Below, piece after piece: positions 18,665 through 29,600 of a DNA stretch of 64,000 bases. The position numbers and the translations under genes are program-made. The stretch comes from Acidobacteriota bacterium (GTDB lineage: Bacteria; Actinomycetota; Actinomycetes; Actinomycetales; Microbacteriaceae). The notes beneath the pieces were generated by a model. That model was not told where the DNA came from and did not search any database. It was given only the letters and a program-made list of their open reading frames with translations. Numbering within the stretch: position 1 is the stretch's first letter; the number at the start of each line of letters is the position of its first letter. Location: positions 56,045-120,044 of the forward strand of contig JABBOD010000003.1 in assembly GCA_019351995.1 (NCBI GenBank), read 5' to 3'.

Positions 18665-20089
18665 ATGATCACCCCCGACCTCGAGATGCAGCTCCCGAGC
18701 GAGCTCGGATCCACCCATTTCGTGGGAATCGGTGGTTCCGGCATGAGCGGCATCGCTCGCCTCTTCCTGGAGGCGGGTCACCGGGTCACCGGCTCTGACC
18801 TGCGAGACACGGATGCCGTGCGTGAGCTGCGAGAACTCGGCGCGGAGATCGCCATCGGGCACGATGCGGCGCACGTCGGAGATGCTGACACCCTCGTGGT
18901 CACGGGCGCGTTGTGGCAGGACAACCCGGAGTATCAGGAGGCCCTGCGCCGCGGCATCCCGGTGCTGCATCGATCTCTTGCGCTCAACTGGTTGATCCGC
19001 GGCCATCGCACGATTGCGGTGGCGGGCGCGCACGGGAAGTCCACCTCGACCGGGATGCTGGTGACGGCGTTGCGCGAACTCGGCGGCGACCCCAGCTTCG
19101 TGAACGGCGGAGTGATCGCCTCCTACGGTCGCAGTTCCGCATACGGTGCGGATGACCTGTTCGTGGTCGAGGCAGACGAGTCGGACGGGTCGTTCCTGTT
19201 GTACGACACCGCGATCGCCCTGATCACCAACGTGGACGCCGACCACCTCGACCACTACGGAACCCAGGAGGCATTCGAAGACGCATTCGTCCGCTTCGCC
19301 CAGGGCGCCGCTGAGTTCGTGGTCGCCTCGAGCGATGACGCCGGAACGATCGCCGTCACCGACCGACTTGTCGGGAAGAAGCTCGTCACCTTCGGCTTTG
19401 CGTCGACGGCGGACGTCCGCATCCACGATGTGGTGACCGACGGGCCCGTCTCGTTCGGCGTCGAATACGCCGGCCGGGATCACCTGGCCCGGCTCGCGAT
19501 CCCCGGAGCGCACAACGCGGTGAACGCGGTCGGCGTCTTCGCGATTCTGGTCGAGTTGGGCTGGGACCCGGATGCGGTGCTGCGCGCTCTGGAGACCTTC
19601 CAGGGCACGGGTCGCCGCTTCGAGTTGCGCGGCACCTCGCGCGGCGTGCGGGTGTTCGACGACTATGCCCATCATCCGACCGAGGTGGCGGCCGCCCTGG
19701 CGACCGCCCGGTCCGTCGTCGGTGACGGGCGCGTCATCGCGGTGCATCAGCCTCACCTCTACAGCCGTACCCAGATGATGGCCGGTGAGTTCGCCGAGAC
19801 CTATGAGCGTCTCGCGGATCACACGGTGGTGCTCGACGTCTACGGTGCGCGCGAGGATCCGATCCCCGGGGTGACCGGTGAACTGGTCGCCGCGCGATTC
19901 CGCGATCCGGGTCACGTCGACTATCTCCCCGACTGGCAGCAGGCGGCGGATCAGGTCGCGGCGATCGCCCGCGACGGCGACCTGGTGATGACCCTGAGTT
20001 GCGGTGACGTGTATCGGATCATCCCGCAGATTCTCGACGCCCTGGAGGCGACGGCGGATCCGGCGATGTCGGAACCGGCGGGAGCGTGA
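18665..20089 (+). CDS. murC: UDP-MurNAc--L-alanine ligase MurC
   Basis: This 474-residue ligase attaches the first residue of the stem peptide. It shows [22 protein letters not shown] at the N-terminus, the ATP loop [36 protein letters not shown] and [18 protein letters not shown] at 18665 is 5 nt after the murG stop; no strong Shine-Dalgarno is seen, so coupling to murG translation is likely. The stop overlaps ftsQ by 4 nt. No murB or ddl gene is inserted in this cluster. Confidence 0.97.
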   Translation: MITPDLEMQLPSELGSTHFVGIGGSGMSGIARLFLEAGHRVTGSDLRDTDAVRELRELGAEIAIGHDAAHVGDADTLVVTGALWQDNPEYQEALRRGIPVLHRSLALNWLIRGHRTIAVAGAHGKSTSTGMLVTALRELGGDPSFVNGGVIASYGRSSAYGADDLFVVEADESDGSFLLYDTAIALITNVDADHLDHYGTQEAFEDAFVRFAQGAAEFVVASSDDAGTIAVTDRLVGKKLVTFGFASTADVRIHDVVTDGPVSFGVEYAGRDHLARLAIPGAHNAVNAVGVFAILVELGWDPDAVLRALETFQGTGRRFELRGTSRGVRVFDDYAHHPTEVAAALATARSVVGDGRVIAVHQPHLYSRTQMMAGEFAETYERLADHTVVLDVYGAREDPIPGVTGELVAARFRDPGHVDYLPDWQQAADQVAAIARDGDLVMTLSCGDVYRIIPQILDALEATADPAMSEPAGA

Positions 20090-21102
20090 AGCGGCCAGAG
20101 GGCGTGTCGGCGCCGATCACCCGGGGTGCGGCCACGCCGCCCCCGCCGAAACCCCCGCATCGGTCGACCCCGTCCGCACCGCCCGAGCGCACCTCTGGTG
20201 CGGCGGAGCGGGACTCCCGAGCGGAGCGGACCCCGTCGTCGCCGCCGACCGCACCGAGTCGCCGGCCGCAGGAGCGTCCGGCGCCGAAGACCGTGAGAGC
20301 ACCGCGCTCGCGTGGTGGGTCACGCGAGCACACCGCGCGCGCCGAGATCCGCGCCGCCGAGCGGGCACGCAAGCGCTATGAGCGGCAGGAGGTCAAGCGC
20401 TTTACGCGGCAGTCTCGTCGCCGGCGACTGAGCTGGATGATCGCGGGCGGGCTGCTGCTCGCCGTCATCGCGCTGGTCGGCCTCGCGGTGTTCTCGCCAT
20501 TGCTCGCCCTCCGGACGGTCACGGTGGACGGCACATCTCGTCTCGACAGCACTCAGCTTCAGAAGGCGGTCGACGACCAGCTCGGGACGCCGCTGGCCCT
20601 TCTCGATTACGGTCGGATCACGCGGGACCTGGCACAGTTCACCCTGATCCGCAGCTATGTCACCGAGATCGTGCCGCCCGGCACTCTGGTCATCCACGTC
20701 GTTGAGCGCACCCCGGTTGGCACCCTCCAGACGGCGAACGGATTCGACCTCGTCGATCCCGCGGGCGTCGTGATCGCCACCTCGAAGACGCGGCCGGCCG
20801 GCTATCCGCTCATCCAGCTCGGTCAGGGCTCGATCACCGGCCCCGGCTTCGCCTCGATGACCGAGGTTCTGCGCGCCCTGCCGAGCTCGGTACTCGCGAA
20901 GGTCGACACCATCACGGCGCAGACGCATGATGACGTCACCTTGACTCTGACGGGCTCGAATCAACGCGTGGTGTGGGGGAGCTCCGACTCATCGGATGCC
21001 AAGGCGCAGATCCTCGCCGACCTCATCGCCCTGCACGGCGCCGATGGGCCGGGAGAGTACGACGTCTCGGCTCCGGGCACGGCCGTCTTTCATCAGGGCT
21101 GA
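20086..21102 (+). CDS. ftsQ: Cell division protein FtsQ
   Basis: This 338-residue bitopic protein links the early and late divisome. The first ~110 residues are a cytoplasmic Pro/Arg-rich, probably disordered segment. One membrane helix (~118-142) is followed by a POTRA domain ([21 protein letters not shown]) and the FtsQ beta domain ([26 protein letters not shown]). The GTG start overlaps the murC stop codon. A 260-bp gap then precedes ftsZ. Confidence 0.94.
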   Translation: MKRPEGVSAPITRGAATPPPPKPPHRSTPSAPPERTSGAAERDSRAERTPSSPPTAPSRRPQERPAPKTVRAPRSRGGSREHTARAEIRAAERARKRYERQEVKRFTRQSRRRRLSWMIAGGLLLAVIALVGLAVFSPLLALRTVTVDGTSRLDSTQLQKAVDDQLGTPLALLDYGRITRDLAQFTLIRSYVTEIVPPGTLVIHVVERTPVGTLQTANGFDLVDPAGVVIATSKTRPAGYPLIQLGQGSITGPGFASMTEVLRALPSSVLAKVDTITAQTHDDVTLTLTGSNQRVVWGSSDSSDAKAQILADLIALHGADGPGEYDVSAPGTAVFHQG

Positions 21103-21362
21103 TCGTCGCTCGATCGCCGCTCGATCGCCGATGGCTGCGTCGATCGCCGCGTCGTGGCTGTGTCGACTCCTTGCGCGGAAGGTGAGCTCTCGACGGCACC
21201 CAGCGCCCGTCTCGGAAAACCAGACGCCCATTCGCGCGACACGCGTGCCCTTAGCCGACAGCAGGGCGGCCCGACCGTACCGTGTGGAACAGACATAGTA
21301 GTGAGAAAGACTCTGAACTTCAACTAGAGGTTGAGACTTTCGAATCCGCACGGAGGCCGGAC
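21103..21362 (+). promoter_or_regulatory. ftsQ-ftsZ intergenic region, probable ftsZ promoter
   Basis: This is the longest gap inside the division cluster and no gene is evident. TCGATCGCCG occurs three times (21110, 21121, 21140). CATAGT (21294-21299) could be a -10 element, with a weak -35. TCAAC-TAGAG-GTTGA (21320-21334) is a short inverted repeat inside the probable leader. GGAGG (21352-21356) is the ftsZ ribosome binding site. Extra ftsZ promoters in this position are known in other actinobacteria. Confidence 0.45.
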
Positions 21363-22526
21363 GTGACATCGAACCAGAACTATCTCGCGGTGATCAAGGT
21401 CGTCGGTATCGGCGGCGGCGGGGTCAACGCGGTGAACCGCATGATCGAGCTCGGCTTGCGCGGCGTCGAGTTCATTGCCATCAACACGGATGCGCAGGCA
21501 CTGCTGATGAGCGATGCTGACGTCAAGCTCGACGTCGGCCGCGAGCTCACCAGAGGGCTCGGCGCGGGCGCGGATCCCGAGGTCGGCCGTCGCGCCGCCG
21601 AGGACCATGCCGAGGAGATCGAGGAGGCTCTTGCCGGAGCCGACATGGTCTTCGTCACCGCGGGCGAAGGTGGCGGAACCGGTACCGGTGGTGCGCCGGT
21701 GGTCGCCCGCATCGCGAAGTCAATCGGTGCGCTCACGATCGGCGTCGTCACCAAGCCGTTCGGCTTCGAGGGCAAACGCCGCTCGGCACAAGCGGAGCTC
21801 GGTGTCTCGAACCTCAAGAACGAGGTCGACACGCTCATCGTGGTTCCGAACGACCGTCTGCTCGAGATCAGCGACCGCGGGATCAGCATGCTCGAGGCAT
21901 TCGCGACTGCTGATCAGGTCCTGCTGGCCGGCGTGCAGGGCATCACCGACCTGATCACGACTCCCGGCCTCATCAACCTCGACTTCGCCGATGTCAAGTC
22001 GGTGATGTCCGGTGCCGGCTCCGCACTGATGGGGATCGGCGCCAGCAGGGGAGCGGACCGCGCGATCAAGGCGGCCGAACTCGCGGTCGCGTCCCCGCTG
22101 CTCGAGGCCAGCATCGACGGTGCCCATGGTGTGCTGCTGTCGATCCAGGGCGGCTCGAACCTCGGGATCTTCGAAATCAACGACGCCGCACGCCTCGTTC
22201 AGGAGGCCGTGCACCCCGAAGCGAACATCATCTTCGGCGCGGTCATCGACGACACGCTCGGCGACGAGGTGCGCGTCACGGTCATCGCTGCGGGCTTCGA
22301 CGGCGGCGAGCCGGCCGTGCGGCCGACCACCGAACGCCGGAGCAACTTTGTCGATGCCGGCCTTCCGGTGGTGGTCGGGGCGGAATCAGCGAAGGCCAGC
22401 GGAGCGATCACCGGAAACCTGGGTGGCGGCTGGGGAGCCGAACCGGATGCTCCGGCGACGGTATCACCGCGTGATCGGGACTTCGATGACGACGACGAGT
22501 TGGATGTCCCCGACTTCCTCAAGTGA
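21363..22526 (+). CDS. ftsZ: Cell division GTPase FtsZ
   Basis: This 387-residue tubulin homologue forms the Z ring. The GTP-binding domain shows [28 protein letters not shown], the tubulin signature [12 protein letters not shown], and [15 protein letters not shown] Gly/Ala-rich linker leads to the C-terminal peptide [12 protein letters not shown], the usual docking site for SepF and other partners. The GTG at 21363 follows GGAGG with a 6-nt spacer and matches the usual [12 protein letters not shown] start; the frame is open 27 codons further upstream but that part is not homologous. The stop overlaps yggS by 4 nt. Confidence 0.98.
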   Translation: MTSNQNYLAVIKVVGIGGGGVNAVNRMIELGLRGVEFIAINTDAQALLMSDADVKLDVGRELTRGLGAGADPEVGRRAAEDHAEEIEEALAGADMVFVTAGEGGGTGTGGAPVVARIAKSIGALTIGVVTKPFGFEGKRRSAQAELGVSNLKNEVDTLIVVPNDRLLEISDRGISMLEAFATADQVLLAGVQGITDLITTPGLINLDFADVKSVMSGAGSALMGIGASRGADRAIKAAELAVASPLLEASIDGAHGVLLSIQGGSNLGIFEINDAARLVQEAVHPEANIIFGAVIDDTLGDEVRVTVIAAGFDGGEPAVRPTTERRSNFVDAGLPVVVGAESAKASGAITGNLGGGWGAEPDAPATVSPRDRDFDDDDELDVPDFLK

Positions 22527-23200
22527 GCGCTGACGCCCGACTCTCCGCTCGGCTCACCGCGGTCGACACGGCCATTGCGGATGCCGCGCGCGAGGCGGGT
22601 CGCGATCCTGGCGAGCTGACCAGGATCGTCGTGACCAAGTTCCACCCGGCGTCGCTGGTGCGGGAGCTGGTCGGTCTCGGCGTGCGCGACGTGGGGGAGA
22701 ACCGCCACCAGGAGGCGACGAGCAAGGCCTCCGAGTTGAGCGACCTCGAGTTGAGCTGGCACTTCATCGGACAGCTGCAGAGCAACAAAGCCAAAGCCGT
22801 GCGGCGCTATGCCTCGGCGGTTCATTCGGTCGACCGGAGTTCCGTCGTGTCGGCGCTGGCCGGGGAGACGCCGCTCGACGTCTTCGTAGAGTTGAACCTG
22901 ACTGGCGATCCCGGTCGTGGCGGAGTCGCCGTTGACGAGCTCGAGCCGCTGGCCAATCAGGTGCTCTCAACGCCCGGGCTCGTGCTCCGGGGGGTGATGG
23001 CGGTCGCGCCATTGGGTGAGGATGCCCGGCGTGCGTTCGGGCGTGTGCGGGCGGCATCCGAATCATTGCGTCGCATCGCGCCGGCGGCGACCGCGATCTC
23101 GGCCGGGATGTCCGGCGACTTCCGCGAGGCGATCCTGGAGGGCGCGACACACCTGCGCATCGGGACGGCAATCACCGGAAAACGACCTGACGCCGGTTAA
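22523..23200 (+). CDS. yggS: YggS-family pyridoxal phosphate homeostasis protein
   Basis: This 225-residue PLP-binding TIM-barrel protein (PLPBP/YggS) buffers pyridoxal 5'-phosphate and has no known enzymatic turnover. The PLP lysine lies in [48 protein letters not shown], and [27 protein letters not shown] with the phosphate-binding Ser/Gly residues are all present. The start GTG overlaps the ftsZ stop. This ftsZ-yggS-sepF order is typical of Gram-positive bacteria. Confidence 0.95.
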   Translation: MSADARLSARLTAVDTAIADAAREAGRDPGELTRIVVTKFHPASLVRELVGLGVRDVGENRHQEATSKASELSDLELSWHFIGQLQSNKAKAVRRYASAVHSVDRSSVVSALAGETPLDVFVELNLTGDPGRGGVAVDELEPLANQVLSTPGLVLRGVMAVAPLGEDARRAFGRVRAASESLRRIAPAATAISAGMSGDFREAILEGATHLRIGTAITGKRPDAG

Positions 23201-23218
23201 TCTCGGACACGAAGCACG

Positions 23219-23232
23219 ATCCTTCGGAGGAT
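23219..23232 (+). promoter_or_regulatory. Small hairpin enclosing the sepF ribosome binding site
   Basis: ATCCT (23219-23223), TCGG and AGGAT (23228-23232) form a 5-bp hairpin whose 3' arm contains most of the GGAGGAT Shine-Dalgarno sequence, 3 nt before the sepF ATG. In the mRNA it could mask the ribosome binding site. It is short and may be coincidental. Confidence 0.35.
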
Positions 23233-23235
23233 GAC

Positions 23236-23688
23236 ATGGCGAACCCGCTGCGCAAGACGATGGTCTACCTGGGCCTGGCCGATGAGGAATTCGAGGACGA
23301 GGTGCCCCTGGCGCCGGCGGCACCGGTCGTCGCCGCTCCGCAGTCGAACCGTGCGCCGGTGACTCCGCTGCGTCGCCCGGTGGCCACCCGCCACATCGCG
23401 CCTGCCGGCATGAACGAGATCCTGACCGTGCACCCGCGCCAGTACCGGGACGCGCAGACGATCGCGGAGAGTTTCCGCGAGGGCGTTCCGGTGATCATGA
23501 ATCTGTCGCAGATGACGGAGCCGGATGCCCGCCGACTGATTGACTTCGCCAGCGGGCTGTCCCAGGGTCTGTATGGCCGGATCGAGCGGGTGACCAACAA
23601 AGTGTTCCTCCTCTCGCCGGAGCACGTTGCCGTCAGCGGCGAGTCCGCCGAGGTCGAGAGCGACGTCGAGGCCGGCTTCTTCGGCTGA
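23236..23688 (+). CDS. sepF: Cell division protein SepF
   Basis: This 150-residue protein anchors and aligns FtsZ filaments at the membrane. It starts with [17 protein letters not shown], the amphipathic membrane-targeting helix, followed by an acidic/Ala-Pro linker and the SepF core (~60-145: [31 protein letters not shown] and [21 protein letters not shown], then [11 protein letters not shown]). The strong GGAGGAT precedes the ATG. SepF binds the FtsZ C-terminal peptide encoded just upstream. Confidence 0.96.
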   Translation: MANPLRKTMVYLGLADEEFEDEVPLAPAAPVVAAPQSNRAPVTPLRRPVATRHIAPAGMNEILTVHPRQYRDAQTIAESFREGVPVIMNLSQMTEPDARRLIDFASGLSQGLYGRIERVTNKVFLLSPEHVAVSGESAEVESDVEAGFFG

Positions 23689-23715
23689 CGACGAACCGGG
23701 AGCTACTCTCGGGGA

Positions 23716-24018
23716 GTGACGACTGCGATCTCTCAGATTCTGCTGAGCACGGTCCTGGTTGTTCTTGCGCTGTTCTTCGTGGTGATGTGGGCGCGCCTGG
23801 TCGTCGATTGGGTGCGCATCGTGCAGCCCAGCTGGCATCCGCGTGGGCTCGGTCTGCTCATCGCCGAGGTGAGTTACACGGTCACCGATCCGCCGATCAG
23901 GGCAGTGGGGCGTGTGGTGCCGCCGCTTCGGATCGGACCGTTGCGCCTCGAGTTCTCCTGGAGCATCGTGATGCTGACGTGCCTGTTCCTCATCTGGTTG
24001 TTCGGGCTGCTGCGGTGA
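23716..24018 (+). CDS. yggT: YggT-family membrane protein
   Basis: This 100-residue protein has two membrane helices (~5-25 and ~75-98) and the conserved loop VDWVRIVQPSWHPRGLGLLIAEVSYTVTDPPIRAVGRVVPP that defines the YggT family. Its function is unknown; genes of this family regularly lie between sepF and divIVA. The GTG start lacks a spaced Shine-Dalgarno, and TACTCT (23704-23709) sits 6 nt upstream, so a leaderless transcript may also start here. Confidence 0.92.
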   Translation: MTTAISQILLSTVLVVLALFFVVMWARLVVDWVRIVQPSWHPRGLGLLIAEVSYTVTDPPIRAVGRVVPPLRIGPLRLEFSWSIVMLTCLFLIWLFGLLR

Positions 24019-24152
24019 ACCTCTGGGGCGAATCGGCCACCGCGTGTACTCTGGGACTCTCACTTTCAGGGTGAGCCGAAAGCTTGCACCTGCGACGCTC
24101 TTCTGCCGGGTGGTGCACTGACAACATGATGGAAAATAGCGAGGTGACTGAG

Positions 24153-25004
24153 ATGGCTCTGACTCCGGAAGACGTAGTCAACAAGCGGTTCAATCCGACG
24201 AAGTTCCGCGAGGGATACGACCAGGACGAGGTCGATGACTTCCTCGATGAGGTCGTCGTCGAACTGCGTCGTCTGAACCAGGAGAACGAGGAGCTGCGCC
24301 AGCGTCTCGTCGCGGGTGAGTCCCGCATCAACGAGCTGCAGCGCACCGCCGCCAGTGCCGCCGCCGCACCGGCGCTTGTCGCCGCACCGGTGCCTGCGCC
24401 GGTGGCCGCGCAACCGGCCCCGGCTCCCGCCAACGACGCCATGGACCCGAACAACACCAACAATCTCCTGCAGTTGGCGCGCCGCCTCCATGAGGAGCAC
24501 GTGCGCGAGGGCATGGAGAAGCGTGACGCCCTGATTGCCGAGGGGCACGCCACCGCCGCTCGCGTCGTCTCCGAGGCGCAGGCGGTTCAGCAGGCGCAAC
24601 TCGCCGAGGCGCAGGCTCAGATGGCGCAGGTCCAGCAGGCGCGGGAGTCGCAGTTGGCCGGCCTCGAGGCAGAGAAGGCGACCCTCGAGCGCGCCAAGAC
24701 CGCTCTCGAAGGCAAGATCGACGAACTGCGCACCTTCGAGAAGGAGTACCGCGAGAAGCTGCGCAGCTACATCGAAAGCCAGTTGAACGAACTCGACCAC
24801 TCCGGCTCGGTGACTCCGGCCTCGGAAGAAGCGCAGGAGGCTCCGCAGGAGACGGCCCAGGAGACGGCACAGGAGTCGGGTAACGAACCGCAGCTCGAAG
24901 CCTCGCCTGTCGCGGCACCCGGGGGCTACAGCAGCCCGCAGACCCCTGCGTACCCCGCATACTCGCAGCCGACTGACTACCCGGGCTTTGCCGCGGGAAA
25001 CTGA
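24153..25004 (+). CDS. divIVA: DivIVA/Wag31 polar growth scaffold
   Basis: This 283-residue coiled-coil protein marks poles and septa and recruits the wall-synthesis machinery for tip growth. The membrane-binding N-terminal domain is MALTPEDVVNKRFNPTKF followed by YDQDEVDDFLDEVVVELRRL and a long coiled coil. An Ala/Pro-rich linker (~75-105), a second coiled coil (~120-225) and a Glu/Gln- then Pro/Tyr-rich tail complete it. ATG at 24153 is chosen because GAGGTGA lies 5 nt upstream and the family starts here. The mycobacterial homologue is a kinase substrate; phosphorylation here is possible but not visible. Confidence 0.95.
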   Translation: MALTPEDVVNKRFNPTKFREGYDQDEVDDFLDEVVVELRRLNQENEELRQRLVAGESRINELQRTAASAAAAPALVAAPVPAPVAAQPAPAPANDAMDPNNTNNLLQLARRLHEEHVREGMEKRDALIAEGHATAARVVSEAQAVQQAQLAEAQAQMAQVQQARESQLAGLEAEKATLERAKTALEGKIDELRTFEKEYREKLRSYIESQLNELDHSGSVTPASEEAQEAPQETAQETAQESGNEPQLEASPVAAPGGYSSPQTPAYPAYSQPTDYPGFAAGN

Positions 25005-25665
25005 GCCGGCGGCACCGACTGTCCAGCCAGAGCGCGGACGCGTCAGCGTCCGCGCTCTCCTGCTCCTCGGTGCTGTCGCGCTCGCGCTCTATGGGCTTGA
25101 CCAGCTCGCCAAGTTCCTGATCGTCACCCACCTCCAGGTCGGACAACTCGTTCCCGTTCTTGGTCAGGTGCTGCAACTCCACTACGTCACGAACTCGGGG
25201 GCCGCCTTCTCGCTCGCGAGCGGGTTCACCTGGATCCTGTCGATCGTCGCCGTCGGGGTGGTGATCGTGATCGTGTGGTTCTCGCGTCGCATCCGCTCGT
25301 TCGCCTGGGCCACCGTTTTCGGCTTGCTGCTGGGTGGCGCTGTCGGTAATCTGACGGACCGGCTGTTCCGGGAGCCCGGATTCGGTACCGGGCATGTGGT
25401 GGACTTCGTCCAGGTCTGGGGCTTTCCCGCGATCTTCAACCTCGCGGACTCCGGCATCGTGGTCGCGATGGGCCTGTTCATCATCCTGTCGCTGCGTGGC
25501 ATCGGCTTGGACGGCAGCAAAGCCGTCTACATCCGCACCAAGCGCTCGGCCGACGATCCCGACATCGTCCCAGAGCCTCCTCGTACGCCATCGACGACGC
25601 GTCAGGACCTCGCCGACGGTGCTGACCACGACACGCATGAGGCGACGGCGCCCGAGGGGCGCTGA
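24988..25665 (+). CDS. lspA: Lipoprotein signal peptidase LspA
   Basis: This is a 225-residue aspartic membrane peptidase that removes signal peptides from prolipoproteins. Four membrane helices are visible. The family blocks DQLAKFLIV, VTNSGAAFSLA, GGAVGNLTDRLFREPGF (first catalytic Asp) and FNLADSGIVVAM (second catalytic Asp) are intact. A ~50-residue hydrophilic C-terminal tail is longer than usual. TTG at 24988 is the only start codon before helix 1 in this frame and overlaps divIVA by 17 nt; it is uncertain. With ctaC (a lipoprotein) and lnt the window holds two of the lipoprotein maturation enzymes. Confidence 0.9.
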   Translation: MPRETEPAAPTVQPERGRVSVRALLLLGAVALALYGLDQLAKFLIVTHLQVGQLVPVLGQVLQLHYVTNSGAAFSLASGFTWILSIVAVGVVIVIVWFSRRIRSFAWATVFGLLLGGAVGNLTDRLFREPGFGTGHVVDFVQVWGFPAIFNLADSGIVVAMGLFIILSLRGIGLDGSKAVYIRTKRSADDPDIVPEPPRTPSTTRQDLADGADHDTHEATAPEGR

Positions 25666-25668
25666 GGC

Positions 25669-26589
25669 ATGGAGTCTCGCAGTCTTCCGGTTCCCGACGG
25701 TGTGGCGGGGGAGCGGGCGGACACTGCGCTCGCCCGCCTGCTCGGATTCTCGCGTACCTTCGCGGCGGAGGTCGTCGCAGCGGGCGGTGCGACGCTCGAC
25801 GGCGTTGTGCTGGGAAAATCCGATCGCCTGACCGCGGGCGGTTGGCTGCAGGTCGACTGGATCGCAAAGTCCGAACCGAGGATCGTGCCGACCCTGGTCC
25901 CCGACTTCGGGATCGTGTACGACGACGACGATCTTGTCGTCATCGACAAGCCCGTCGGCGTTGCGGCGCATCCGGCCGTTGGCTGGGAGGGAACTACCGT
26001 TCTCGGTGCCCTCGCCGGCGCCGGTTTCCGAATCAGCACCTCCGGAGCCGTTGAACGCGCCGGCATCGTGCACCGGCTCGACGTCGGAACCAGTGGCCTG
26101 ATGGTCGTCGCCAAGAGCGAGCGGGCATACACCGAGCTGAAGCGGCAGTTTCACGACCGCGAAGTCGACAAGATCTATCACGCGGTCGTGCAGGGCCACC
26201 CCGATCCCTTTTCGGGGACGATCGACGCGCCGATCGGCCGACACCCCAGCTCGAGTTGGAAGTTCGCGATCACGGCCGACGGCAAGCCGAGCGTCACCCA
26301 CTACGAGACGCTCGAGGCGATGCGCGCGGCGACGCTGCTCGAGATCCACCTCGAGACCGGCCGCACGCACCAGATCCGCGTGCACATGGCCGCACAGCGG
26401 CATCCGTGCGTCGGTGATCTTCTGTACGGAGCCGACCCGGGCCTGGCGACGCGAGTCGGGCTGGAACGGCAGTGGTTGCACGCCATGAAGCTGGGCTTCC
26501 GTCATCCGGGCACCGGCGAACGTGTCGATTTCGAGACCCGCTATCCCGCCGACCTCCAACACGCTCTGGACGTCCTGCGCGAGGACTGA
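25669..26589 (+). CDS. rluD: RluA-family 23S rRNA pseudouridine synthase
   Basis: This 306-residue protein has an N-terminal S4-like domain (~10-65) and a RluA/RluD catalytic domain. The catalytic aspartate is D138 in [48 protein letters not shown] and [11 protein letters not shown] are also diagnostic. It probably isomerises uridines in the helix 69 region of 23S rRNA, as RluD does, but paralogue identity cannot be proven from sequence alone. ATG is 3 nt after lspA. Confidence 0.93.
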   Translation: MESRSLPVPDGVAGERADTALARLLGFSRTFAAEVVAAGGATLDGVVLGKSDRLTAGGWLQVDWIAKSEPRIVPTLVPDFGIVYDDDDLVVIDKPVGVAAHPAVGWEGTTVLGALAGAGFRISTSGAVERAGIVHRLDVGTSGLMVVAKSERAYTELKRQFHDREVDKIYHAVVQGHPDPFSGTIDAPIGRHPSSSWKFAITADGKPSVTHYETLEAMRAATLLEIHLETGRTHQIRVHMAAQRHPCVGDLLYGADPGLATRVGLERQWLHAMKLGFRHPGTGERVDFETRYPADLQHALDVLRED

Positions 26590-26627
26590 GCTCCGGTTTA
26601 TGGTGGGGTTCTAGCCCCGACGAAACC

Positions 26628-29600
26628 GTGACGAAGCCTGTGGCCAACGATTCCTTCGTGCATCTGCACGTGCACACCGAGTATTCGATGCTCGACGGTG
26701 CGGCGCGCGTCGCCGACCTGATGAGCGCCACGCAGGAGCAGGGCATGTCGGCGATCGCGATCACCGATCACGGCAACAATTTCGGCGCATTCGACTTCTG
26801 GAATCAGGCGAAGAACGCCGGTCTCAAGCCGATCATCGGCACCGAGGCCTACCTCGCGCCGGGCACCTCGCGGCGCGACAGGACCCGAGTGCGCTGGGGC
26901 AACGGCGGCGAGGACGACGTCTCCGGCGGTGGTGCGTTCACCCACATGACGATGTGGGCGGAGAACACCGCGGGGATGCACAACCTGTTCAGACTCTCCT
27001 CGCTCGCCTCGATCGAGGGGTACTACTTCAAGCCGCGCATGGATCGCGAACTGCTCAGTGAGTACTCTGCCGGGCTGATCGCGAGCACCGGGTGCCCGAG
27101 CGGCGAAGTGCAGACCCGCTTACGTCTGGGCCAGTACGACCTCGCCCTGCAGGCGGCATCCGACTACCGCGACATCTTCGGGGAGGGCAATTTCTTCGTC
27201 GAGATCATGGATCACGGCCTCGGCCTCGAGAAACGAGTCGCCGAAGATCTTTTCCGCATCTCGAAACAGCTCGGCCTCCCGCTGTTGGCGACGAACGATG
27301 CCCACTACACCCGAGCAGCCGACGCCACCGCTCACGAGATGCTGCTCTGCGTCCAGTCGGGCTCGACCATGGCTGACCCCGGCCGATTCAAGTTGGATGG
27401 CAGCGGCTATTACCTCAAGTCGCCCGCCGAGATGCGGAACATCTTCCGTGATCACCCCGAAGCGTGCGACAACACGCTCCTGATCGCCGAGCGCTGCGAG
27501 GTCGAGTTCAACACCAGCGCCAACTACATGCCCCGCTTCCCGGTCCCAGAGGGTGAGACCGAGGACAGCTGGTTCGTGAAGGAGGTCGATGCCGGCCTCC
27601 GGGTGCGCTACCCGAATGGCATCCCGGACGAGGTGAGGAGGCAGGCCGACTACGAAGTGGGCGTCATCACTCAGATGGGGTTTCCCGGCTACTTCCTGGT
27701 GGTCGCCGACTTCATCAACTGGTCCAAGCGCAACGGCATCCGCGTCGGTCCCGGTCGTGGATCGGGCGCGGGGTCGATGGCGGCGTACGCCATGCAGATC
27801 ACCGACCTCGATCCGCTGCGACACGGCCTCATCTTCGAGCGGTTCCTGAACCCCGACCGCGTCTCGATGCCGGACTTCGACGTGGACTTCGACGAGCGTC
27901 GCCGCGGCGAGGTCATCAACTATGTGACCGAGAAGTACGGCGAAGAGCGTGTCGCGCAGATCGTGACGTACGGCACGATCAAGGCGAAGCAGGCTCTGAA
28001 GGATGCCGGCCGCGTCCTCGGGTTCCCGTTCGGCATGGGGGAGAAGCTCACCAAGGCGATGCCGCCGCCGATCATGGGCAAGGACATGGCTCTGATCGGC
28101 GTCGTCGACCCGACCCACGAACGGTACAAAGAGGCCAGCGACCTGCGGTCCATCATCGAGACGGATGCCGAGGCCAAGACCGTTTTCGAGGCGGCCCGTG
28201 GTCTGGAAGGCCTCAAACGTCAATGGGGCGTGCATGCCGCGGGCGTCATCATGTCCAGCGAGCCCCTGATCGACATCGTGCCGATCATGAAGCGCGAGCA
28301 GGACGGCCAGATCGTCACCCAGTTCGACTATCCGGCATCCGAGGCCCTCGGTCTGATCAAGATGGACTTCCTCGGGCTGCGCAACCTGACGATCATCGAT
28401 GACGCCCTCGACAACATCGAGAGCAACCGCGGTCATCGGCCGGTGCTCGAGGACCTCGAACTCGACGACCAGGCGGCGTACGACCTGCTCGCGCGGGGCG
28501 ACACCCTCGGCGTGTTCCAGTTGGACGGCGGCCCGATGCGGTCACTGCTTCGCCTGATGAAGCCGGACAACTTCGAGGACATCTCCGCGGTGATCGCGCT
28601 GTACCGCCCCGGTCCGATGGGGGCGAACTCGCACACCAACTACGCGCTGCGCAAGAACGGCCTGCAGCCGATCGACCCGATTCACCCGGAGTTCAAGGAT
28701 TCCCTGCGCGAGATCCTCGACACCAGCTACGGCCTGATCATCTACCAGGAGCAGGTCATGGCGATCGCTCAGCGGGTCGCTGGATTCTCGCTCGGCCAAG
28801 CCGACATCCTGCGACGCGCGATGGGCAAGAAGAAGAAGTCGGAGCTCGACAAGCAGTACGAGGGCTTCCAAGCGGGGATGAAGGCCAACGGCTACTCGGA
28901 CACGGCCATCAAGACGCTCTGGGAGATCCTGCTCCCGTTCTCGGACTACGCCTTCAACAAGGCCCACTCGGCTGCATACGGGGTGCTCAGCTACTGGACG
29001 GCCTACCTCAAGGCGCACTACCCGGCCGAGTATATGGCGGCTTTGCTCACGAGCGTCGGCGACGCCCGCGACAAGCTCGCCGTGTATCTCAACGAGTGCC
29101 GCCGAATGGGCATCCAGGTGCTGGCCCCGGATGTCAACGAGTCCATCGGCTTCTTCGCGGCCGTTGGCGACGACATCCGCTTCGGTCTCGGCGCGGTGCG
29201 CAACGTCGGCTTCGGCGTCGTGGAGCAGATCCGGGCGGCCCGCGAGGAGAAGGGGGCCTTCACCAGCTTCCACGATTTCCTCCGCAAGGTGCCACTGCAG
29301 GCGGTCAACAAGAGAACCGTCGAGTCGCTGATCAAGGCCGGGGCGTTCGACTCGCTCGGCGACACCCGCCGCGCTCTCGTCGAGGTGCACGAGGGCGCCG
29401 TCGAGCGTGCCGTGAGCGACAAGCGCGCGGAGGCCAGCGGTCAGGTCGGGTTCGACTTCGACAGCCTCTGGGACGAACCGGAACACGCCGTCGAGCGGGT
29501 GCCGGAGCGTCCAGAGTGGGCCAAGCGCGACAAGCTCGCCTTCGAGCGCGAAATGCTCGGCCTCTATGTCAGCGACCATCCGCTCGCCGGCCTCGAGCTC

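Noticed and set aside
24328..26562. Long minus-strand open frame opposite divIVA, lspA and rluD
   Set aside because: Shadow of three well supported genes; no domain is recognisable.
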